A DNA stretch of 9,652 bases from MWBV01 sp964447315 (GTDB lineage Archaea; Nanobdellota; Nanobdellia; Pacearchaeales; GW2011-AR1): NCBI GenBank assembly GCA_964447315.1, contig CAYURQ010000024.1, positions 1 through 9,652 on the forward strand, read 5' to 3'. The notes beneath the pieces were generated by a model. The model ran no database searches and was not told where the DNA came from. It was given only the letters and a program-made list of their open reading frames with translations. Below are positions 4,477-9,652 of this stretch, one piece after another; position 1 is the stretch's first letter; each line of letters begins with the position of its first letter. A program made the position numbers and the translations under genes.

Positions 4477-7332
4477 CTAGTCGGTAGTTATAACTGCAAT
4501 CTTTCCTCTTTTATTCTTAATTTTAAAGTCATTCACATTTTTAAAGTTTTCCTTTAGAGTCATAACAACCTCCAAAGATTTTGAATTAGTTCTGCTCTTC
4601 ATGAATTTTTCCTGAGATTTTAAGATTTTCAATAACTCTGAATCACCTTCGACAGATATCTTTAATGAAATAATATCTTTTTTATTCAGCCCCAATTTCT
4701 TTCTAAATGCTTGTGTTAATCTAGATATTTCCCGAGCATAACCTTCTGCCTCAAGCTCAGGAGTTAAATTCGTATCTAGCTCAACACTCAACTCTTCTTG
4801 ATTACTCTTATTAATTTTAAATTCAATTTCTTTTACATTAATTTCATCTTTAATTACTTCTGAAAGTTTCTCAATATTATCATAACCCTTTGAAAAAACA
4901 GTTAATTTTTGAAGCGGCCATTTTAGTCCAATTTTATTTTGGTCTCTTTGTTTTAATGAAAGTGAAACAATATCTCTGGCTAATTGCATTTGTTTCATTA
5001 ATTCATGATTTATTTTTTTCTTGTCAAATTCAGGCCAATCTTTTAAGTGAACTGATTCTTTTTTATCACTGATTGTTTGATAAATCTTTTCACTAACAAA
5101 AGGAATTATTGGAGCAATCATTTTTGAAGTCTCATCTAAAACTTTTTTCAAAACTAAAGGTGCAACTTTATTTTCTTCATTGAATCTATTACGATTTATT
5201 CTAACATACCAAGTTGATAAATCATCCACAAAATTTCTTATTTCATCGCATGTCTTTATTGTATTATAATTCTTTAAGTAATCTTCAACATTTAAACCAG
5301 TTTCATTAAGTCTTGAAAAAATCCATTTATCAATAATTTCTAATTTTTCTTTTCCAAGATTTTCAGAAGTTTTATACTCTGAATAAAAATTATTAACATT
5401 ATATAATAAAAGCAAAACTTTTCTATAAATCTCTTCAACACCTTTTTCAGAAAAGTTAAAATTATCTGCATTCATAACAGAAGATTGAAGTAAATAAAAT
5501 CTTAATGAGTCTGCTCCATATTTGTTTATGATTAATTCTGGAACAGGAAAGTTTTTCTTTGATTTACTCATTTTTTCTCCATTTTCAGCAAGAATAGTTC
5601 CTGTTGTTAAAACATTTTCAAAAGGAATTTCATCAAAGATGATTGCAGATAAGGCCATCATGTAATAAAACCATGCACGAGTTTGCCCAATATATTCTAC
5701 AACAAATTGAGATGGAAAATTATCTTCAAAGAATTTTTTGTTTTCAAATGGATAATGAAATTGTGCAAAAGGCATTGAACCAGATTCAAACCAACAATCT
5801 AATACTTCTGGAATTCTAGTGTATTCTTCTCCCTGAAATTCTAATTTAATATTGTCTAAGAAGTCTTTATGCAAATCTATTTTTTCCTTTTGCAAATTCT
5901 TAGCATATTTTTTTAGTTCCTGAATTGAACCTAAAACCTTTATTTTTCCTGAAGAGGATTTCCATATTGGAATTGCACTTGCCCAATATCTATTTCTAGT
6001 AATATTCCAGTCAGGAGCATTCTCAATATTATGTTTCATTCTCCCTTCTTTCAAGAATTTTGGAATCCAATTTATTTTTTTATTTAATTGTAGTAATCTT
6101 TTTCTAACTTTTTCAATATCAACAAACCAAGCAGGCAATGCCCTATACATTAATTGAGTTTCACATCTATAACAAAAAGGATATTCATGTTCCATTTTTC
6201 TTGACATTACTGCCTTTCCATTAGATTTTAACATTTTTACAATTTCTAGATTAGCATCAAAAATGTATTGTCCTGCAAAGTCTTTAACTTCTTCAGTGAA
6301 ATATCCTTTTTCATCAACTGGTTGAACCATTGGTATTTTGTATTTTCTACAAATTAAATTATCTTCTTCACCAAATGCAGGGGCAGTATGAACAATGCCT
6401 GTTCCTTCTTCTGCTGTTACAAAATCTCCAAGTAAAATCTTAAATGAATTAGGAGTTTCAAGAAAATAATCAAATAAAGGTTCATACTCTTTTCCTTCCA
6501 AATCCTTACCTTTAACCTCTTTAACAATTTCATATTCTTCTTTTGATTTGTAGAACTTTTCTGTTAATTCTTTAGCAAGAATATAAGTTTCTTTAGAATC
6601 TTTATCATAAATGTAATTATAAATTATTTCTGGGTGAACAGCAAGTGCAAGATTTGAAGGTAATGTCCAGGGAGTTGTTGTCCATGCAAGTGCATAAACA
6701 TTTTCATTTTTCATTTTAAATTTAACAACAACTGTTGTTTCTTTAACTGTTTTGTATGAATTATCCATGGCAATTTCTGATTTAGCTAAAGGAGTTGAAC
6801 ATCTTGGACAATACATTAATATTTTTTCTCCCTGATACATGTAACCTTTTTCATAAAGTTGTTTGAAAGCCCACCAAACACTTTCAATGTAATTAAGATC
6901 CATTGTTTTATAGCCTCCTTTGAAATCAACCCATCTTCCAACTCTATTAATTGTTTTTTCCCATTCAGAAGCATAAGTTAATACTTTGCTTCTACAAAAA
7001 TTATTGAATTTATTTACACCCATTTTTTCAATTTCATCTTTACTATTAATTTTTAGTTCTTTTTCAGCTATATTTTCAACAGGCAAACCATGGCAGTCCC
7101 ATCCCCAGGTTCTTTTTACATATCTTCCCTGCATTGTAAAAAATCTAGGAAAAACATCCTTTAAAATAGAAGCAAGTAAATGCCCATAATGTGGCAATCC
7201 AGTTGCAAAAGGAGGCCCATCGTAAAATATGTAAGGTTTTTTATTTTCAGTTTTTTTCAGGGATTTTTCAAATGTTTTATCTTTATCCCATTTCTTTAAA
7301 ACTTCTAATTCAATTTCATTTATTTCAGGCAT
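4477..7332 (-). CDS. ileS: Isoleucyl-tRNA synthetase, archaeal/eukaryal (HYGH) type
   Basis: Class I synthetase charging tRNA-Ile, with an editing domain that removes misactivated valine. Of 951 residues, GPPFATGLPHYGH (39-51) holds the ATP-binding HIGH-equivalent motif in the HYGH form typical of archaeal and eukaryotic IleRS2. A zinc-knuckle CPRC (175-178) pairs with CYRC (387-390). The editing domain (about 200-385) has WTTTPWTLPSN (217-227) and GTGIVHTAPAFGEED (310-324). LDCWFESGSMP (511-521) and KMSKS (587-591) complete the active site. The anticodon-binding domain has DLSTWYVRINRNRF (704-717). A C-terminal DUF5915-like segment includes ELEAEGYAREISRL (859-872). It is shorter than the roughly 1,030-1,060 residues common for this type, with the loss mainly in the C-terminal tail. 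The ATG at 7332 has a TATA-like box centred about 25 bp upstream and no SD. It is divergent from the small gene at 7413. Confidence 0.97.
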   Translation of the reverse strand: MPEINEIELEVLKKWDKDKTFEKSLKKTENKKPYIFYDGPPFATGLPHYGHLLASILKDVFPRFFTMQGRYVKRTWGWDCHGLPVENIAEKELKINSKDEIEKMGVNKFNNFCRSKVLTYASEWEKTINRVGRWVDFKGGYKTMDLNYIESVWWAFKQLYEKGYMYQGEKILMYCPRCSTPLAKSEIAMDNSYKTVKETTVVVKFKMKNENVYALAWTTTPWTLPSNLALAVHPEIIYNYIYDKDSKETYILAKELTEKFYKSKEEYEIVKEVKGKDLEGKEYEPLFDYFLETPNSFKILLGDFVTAEEGTGIVHTAPAFGEEDNLICRKYKIPMVQPVDEKGYFTEEVKDFAGQYIFDANLEIVKMLKSNGKAVMSRKMEHEYPFCYRCETQLMYRALPAWFVDIEKVRKRLLQLNKKINWIPKFLKEGRMKHNIENAPDWNITRNRYWASAIPIWKSSSGKIKVLGSIQELKKYAKNLQKEKIDLHKDFLDNIKLEFQGEEYTRIPEVLDCWFESGSMPFAQFHYPFENKKFFEDNFPSQFVVEYIGQTRAWFYYMMALSAIIFDEIPFENVLTTGTILAENGEKMSKSKKNFPVPELIINKYGADSLRFYLLQSSVMNADNFNFSEKGVEEIYRKVLLLLYNVNNFYSEYKTSENLGKEKLEIIDKWIFSRLNETGLNVEDYLKNYNTIKTCDEIRNFVDDLSTWYVRINRNRFNEENKVAPLVLKKVLDETSKMIAPIIPFVSEKIYQTISDKKESVHLKDWPEFDKKKINHELMKQMQLARDIVSLSLKQRDQNKIGLKWPLQKLTVFSKGYDNIEKLSEVIKDEINVKEIEFKINKSNQEELSVELDTNLTPELEAEGYAREISRLTQAFRKKLGLNKKDIISLKISVEGDSELLKILKSQEKFMKSRTNSKSLEVVMTLKENFKNVNDFKIKNKRGKIAVITTD

Positions 7333-7352
7333 AGTAATGCTTTAGAATGGAG

Positions 7353-7362
7353 TATTTTTAAT
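7353..7362 (-). promoter_or_regulatory. TATA-like box of ileS
   Basis: ATTAAAAATA on the minus strand, centred 25.5 bp before the ileS ATG at 7332, with no SD between them; fits a leaderless transcript. The palindromic TTTATATAAA at 7370-7379 is an alternative TATA box that would give a leader of about 15 bases. Confidence 0.5.
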
Positions 7363-7384
7363 GTTTTTCTTTATATAAAAAATC

Positions 7385-7391
7385 TTATAAA
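7385..7391 (+). promoter_or_regulatory. TATA-like box of the small gene at 7413
   Basis: TTATAAA on the + strand, centred 25 bp before the ATG at 7413, with no SD. Together with the ileS box this gives two back-to-back promoters in an 80-bp divergent gap. Confidence 0.45.
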
Positions 7392-7412
7392 CCCATAAAT
7401 TTTTGATTTTTT

Positions 7413-7565
7413 ATGGAAAAATATATATGTAATTTAAAAGAATGTCTTTATGATAGAGCATGGTGTGCATTTAATGGAATTGACTATGTTAATCCAGATG
7501 TAGAAAAAGCAAAAAAAATTATTGAGAAAGAACTTAAAGAATATAAACCCATTAAACCTAATTAA
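7413..7565 (+). CDS. 50-residue Cys-containing small protein, function unknown
   Basis: A short open frame of 50 codons plus TAA, beginning MEKYICNLKECLYDRAWC. Three cysteines (C6, C11, C18) lie in the N-terminal third with spacing C-x4-C-x6-C. They are followed by FNGIDYVNPD and a Lys/Glu-rich predicted helix (EKAKKIIEKELKEYKP). There is no membrane helix or signal peptide, so it should be cytoplasmic. The cysteines could bind a metal, though a fourth ligand is not obvious. Support for a real gene: it fills most of the gap between ileS and the methyltransferase, it has a TATA-like box 25 bp upstream, its stop is only 3 bp before the next ATG, and its composition looks like protein. I do not recognise a family. 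Two-gene operon with the downstream methyltransferase is likely. Confidence 0.6.
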   Translation: MEKYICNLKECLYDRAWCAFNGIDYVNPDVEKAKKIIEKELKEYKPIKPN

Positions 7566-7568
7566 TTA

Positions 7569-8114
7569 ATGGTGATAATTATTTTAATTTTATTGATTTT
7601 ATTATTAAAAATAACTTTATTTTTTATGATTTTTTTTGCAATTCCCTTTGTTTTTGGTGCTCCTTATGACATTACAAGAAAACCTGCAATGAAAAATATT
7701 GTAAAATTAACAAATCCAAACAAAGGAGATAAAATAGCAGAACTAGGTTCTGGTGATGGAAGAATTTGCATTGAACTTGCAAAGAAAAATCCAAATGTGA
7801 AAATTCATGGTTTTGAAATAAATCCTTTTCTTGTATGGCATTCAAGAAAAAAAATAAGAAAATTAGGTCTTGAAAATCAAATTAAGATTTACTGGAAAAG
7901 TTTCTGGAGAATACACTTAAAAGATTACAATAAAATTGTTTTATTTCAATTTAAAACAATAATGCATAGACTTGAGAAAAAAATTGAAAAAGAAATGAAA
8001 ACAAAATCTCATATAATTTCTCATAATTGGACTTTTCCAAATCTTAAGCCAAAAAAACAACTTGGACAAACAAAAGCATTATCAGGAAAAGTTTATCTTT
8101 ATGAAAAAAAGTAG
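7569..8114 (+). CDS. Membrane-anchored SAM-dependent methyltransferase, FAM173/ATPSCKMT-like
   Basis: This 181-residue protein has one N-terminal membrane helix (about residues 2-29) and a short Rossmann-type methyltransferase domain. GAPYDITRKPAMKNIVKL (30-47) precedes motif I, AELGSGDGRI (57-66). GFEINPFLVWHSR (81-93) gives the acidic residue E83 expected to hold the SAM ribose. A late strand, SHIISHNWTFPNLKP, closes the domain. The order (helix, PY segment, LGSGDGR, G-E-NP-LV, then a polar strand after LEKKIEKEM) closely follows the FAM173 family. Its eukaryotic members are mitochondrial lysine methyltransferases acting on the ATP synthase c subunit or the ADP/ATP carrier. A membrane-protein lysine is therefore the inferred substrate here, perhaps of the A-type ATP synthase ring. 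The ATG is 3 bp after the previous stop and has no SD, suggesting coupled translation. The methyltransferase fold is certain; the family match is from memory of motifs. Confidence 0.82.
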   Translation: MVIIILILLILLLKITLFFMIFFAIPFVFGAPYDITRKPAMKNIVKLTNPNKGDKIAELGSGDGRICIELAKKNPNVKIHGFEINPFLVWHSRKKIRKLGLENQIKIYWKSFWRIHLKDYNKIVLFQFKTIMHRLEKKIEKEMKTKSHIISHNWTFPNLKPKKQLGQTKALSGKVYLYEKK

Positions 8115-8158
8115 TCATAAAAAATATCTATAAATCTCTAATAATATAAATTGAGTTG

Positions 8159-8213
8159 TCTCTTAAAAGAAATTCTTCAATGAGATTTTTATTATTTACC
8201 AAATAATATTTTA
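8159..8213 (+). terminator. Hairpins with T-runs between convergent genes
   Basis: Two hairpins lie in the 126-bp gap between the convergent genes ending at 8114 and 8241. An imperfect one at 8159-8185 (TCTC pairing with GAGA, inner AAGA with TCTT) is followed by TTTTT. A perfect one, TATTATTT-ACC-AAATAATA (8190-8208), is followed by TTTT. They are best placed to end + strand transcription. Nothing else is seen in the gap. Confidence 0.4.
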
Positions 8214-8240
8214 ATACAAACAAGATAAAGACAACAAGCA

Positions 8241-8963
8241 TCAAGCAAACCTTTTCAAATATTCCTCTTCAATATGGTGCAGTTTTTCAGAAGGAATAAT
8301 CAAACAATAGGGTTTTCTAACTCCATCAAAATCTTTCTTTAATTCAGAAAATTTTTTATAAAATATTTTTTGTTTTTTTTCTCCAAGCTGCTGGCATAAA
8401 ATCAATTTACTTAATTTAACTTCATGTTTTTTTGCACTTTGCTCAAGTTGATTTAGTGCATCTTGAATATCAAGACCAATGTCAATAAGTATTAAAGAAT
8501 GAGCATCAATTTTCTGATTATCTTTAACAATTTCCATAAATGATTCAGGAGTGAAATTTTCTTTCCAAGCAGGCATTGAAGCTACTTTTCCAAATTTATA
8601 CAACTGAAGTCCTGTTTCACTTACCCCATCAAAAACAGAGCTAGCATGTATAACTTCTGTTTTAATACCTGAACTTTCAGCCTCATCTAATATTGCAATA
8701 TGAGTAGTTGCCATCAAAGGACTTCCATAAACAAGCAAAGCAACATCTGCTTTACGAGCATGCTCTAAGAATTCAAATCCCTCAACTTTTTCTCTGTTTA
8801 ATGGTTCAATATCTTTTCCTAAAACATGTTCAATACTTGTAAAGGGATAAGGGTAATTTACAGTGTATGTTTCAATATAAACCCGTTTACAACGTTTAGC
8901 AATTTCCATTCCTTGAACAGAAATTCCTTTTGCATTCAATCCTAATCCTATTAAGTATAACAT
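8241..8963 (-). CDS. dphB: Diphthine synthase
   Basis: SAM-dependent methyltransferase of the tetrapyrrole-methylase fold. It methylates the modified histidine of translation factor EF-2 during diphthamide synthesis. Over 240 residues it shows the N-terminal LYLIGLGL strand (2-9), LLVYGSPLMATTHIAI (76-91), SETGLQLYKFGKVASMPAW (115-133), LILIDIGLD (157-165), and the C-terminal PYCLIIPSEKLHHIEEEYL (218-236). Length is slightly below the usual 255-270. Two departures from the textbook family are visible. The conserved GDP turn reads GSP (80-82). The HNASI segment reads HASSV (106-110), which I recall seeing in other DPANN copies. The presence of this step implies other dph genes elsewhere in the genome. 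The ATG is 1 bp after the stop of the recombinase gene (TAAAATG), so the two are probably cotranscribed. Confidence 0.9.
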   Translation of the reverse strand: MLYLIGLGLNAKGISVQGMEIAKRCKRVYIETYTVNYPYPFTSIEHVLGKDIEPLNREKVEGFEFLEHARKADVALLVYGSPLMATTHIAILDEAESSGIKTEVIHASSVFDGVSETGLQLYKFGKVASMPAWKENFTPESFMEIVKDNQKIDAHSLILIDIGLDIQDALNQLEQSAKKHEVKLSKLILCQQLGEKKQKIFYKKFSELKKDFDGVRKPYCLIIPSEKLHHIEEEYLKRFA

Positions 8964-8964
8964 T

Positions 8965-9652
8965 TTACATTATATTATCTAAAGGAGACTTTATATTCTT
9001 TATTGATGCTTGGGATATTTGAGTATATCTTTGTGTTGTTTTGATTGAGCTATGGCCTAATAATTTTTGTATTATTCTTAAATCTGTTCCTTGTTCTAAT
9101 AAATGTGTAGCAAAACTATGTCTTAATAAATGAGGATAAACTCTTTTTTTAATACCTGCCTTTTTTGAAGAATTTCTTAAAATAGCTTGTATTGTGGCCT
9201 TTGTAATTTTTTTCTTTCTATTTGAAGGAAACAAATATTTGGAATCAATAAGTTTTGAATAATTTGTTAAATCTTCTTTTATTGAGCAAGGAATTTTAAC
9301 AAACCGATCTTTTTTTCCTTTTCCTAAACAAATTTTAATTAAATCTTCAGAGAAATTTACATCTTCTTTCTTTAGATTATTTATCTCAGAAACTCTTAAT
9401 CCAGTGCCATAAAGTAGTTTAATTATTAATTTATGTTTGATATTATTTGTAGAATCTATAATCTTCTTAATTTCATCAATTGTTAAGATGTCAGGAATTG
9501 TTTTATTTCTTTTAATTGAAGGTAAATCAATTTTTTCATTTAAAACATTTTCAAAAAAGAATTTTATTGCAAACGAATCTTTGGCAACAGAAGAAGGATT
9601 TTGAATTTCAAGTTTTTTTAAAATATACTCTTTAAGTGATTTTTTATTAATG
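8965..9652 (-). CDS. xerA: Xer-type tyrosine recombinase, C-terminal 228 residues (5' end outside window)
   Basis: Site-specific recombinase of the XerC/D/A family, which in archaea acts at dif sites to resolve chromosome dimers. The frame is open from the right edge to TAA at 8965-8967. Starting at the TTG at 9234 would cut the protein in half. The whole catalytic set is present. The first arginine is in YGTGLRVSE (codon 9394-9396), the lysine in LGKGKKDR (codon 9319-9321, 25 residues later as in XerD). HLLRH, LGHSS and the nucleophile tyrosine in TTQRYTQIS follow. The visible N-terminal part, NPSSVAKDSFAIKFFFENVL, is the end of the SAM-like core-binding domain. The protein is about the size of a Xer enzyme and not degraded. 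No dif-like site, att repeat or mobile cargo is seen, so a housekeeping XerA is favoured over an element integrase. dphB follows 1 bp downstream. Confidence 0.88.
   Translation of the reverse strand, partial: INKKSLKEYILKKLEIQNPSSVAKDSFAIKFFFENVLNEKIDLPSIKRNKTIPDILTIDEIKKIIDSTNNIKHKLIIKLLYGTGLRVSEINNLKKEDVNFSEDLIKICLGKGKKDRFVKIPCSIKEDLTNYSKLIDSKYLFPSNRKKKITKATIQAILRNSSKKAGIKKRVYPHLLRHSFATHLLEQGTDLRIIQKLLGHSSIKTTQRYTQISQASIKNIKSPLDNIM

Noticed and set aside
4890..5072. Plus-strand open frame inside ileS
   Set aside because: It is antisense to the C-terminal region of an intact synthetase, with no independent signals. The same applies to 6986-7189.
8115..8240. Box C/D-like small RNA in the gap between the methyltransferase gene and dphB
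   Set aside because: Sequences resembling a C box occur on either strand, but no matching D box (CTGA) at a sensible distance was found.
8965..9234. Recombinase as an 89-residue fragment or pseudogene
   Set aside because: The apparent start is a TTG inside a longer frame. Reading on to the right edge gives a continuous recombinase with all catalytic residues, so the gene is cut only by the window.
1..9652. tRNA, rRNA, CRISPR array or insertion sequence
   Set aside because: All intergenic gaps are 126 bp or shorter. I saw no tRNA-like GTTC-loop with paired arms, no regularly spaced repeats and no transposase. The recombinase gives no sign of attached cargo.

Overview
The window looks like a piece of a DPANN archaeal chromosome, probably from the Woesearchaeota/Pacearchaeota range. 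It is very AT-rich and compact. It carries archaeal-type genes (a HYGH-type isoleucyl-tRNA synthetase, a TrmB-family regulator, diphthine synthase, a DUF5654 protein). Many start codons have an AT-rich TATA-like box centred about 25 bp upstream and no Shine-Dalgarno sequence, the signature of leaderless archaeal transcripts. The lineage is inferred from gene content and style; no rRNA or tRNA gene is present to confirm it.

Layout. Positions 1-1369 (+): the C-terminal part of arginyl-tRNA synthetase, then a 73-residue two-helix membrane protein behind a strong ribosome binding site. Positions 1399-1878 (-): a pilin-like exported protein. It is divergent from a tRNA-dihydrouridine synthase at 1929-2786 (+), and one palindromic TATA box appears to serve both. 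Positions 2823-4412 (-): a small single-pass exported protein, a DUF5654 two-helix protein and a TrmB-like regulator. The intergenic DNA here holds several perfect inverted repeats, and a 13-bp direct repeat brackets the first of these genes. Positions 4477-7332 (-): ileS. Positions 7413-8114 (+): a 50-residue Cys-containing small protein followed 3 bp later by a membrane-anchored methyltransferase resembling the FAM173/ATPSCKMT family. Positions 8241-9652 (-): diphthine synthase preceded, 1 bp apart, by a Xer-type tyrosine recombinase that runs off the right edge.

Functionally the window mixes translation (ArgRS, IleRS, tRNA dihydrouridine, diphthamide on EF-2) with small envelope proteins, most of them unnamed. 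No prophage, insertion sequence, CRISPR array or structural RNA gene was seen. The parts most worth a second look are the small-protein/methyltransferase pair, the shared bidirectional promoter, and the gene at 2823-3134 with its flanking direct repeat and upstream 19-bp palindrome.
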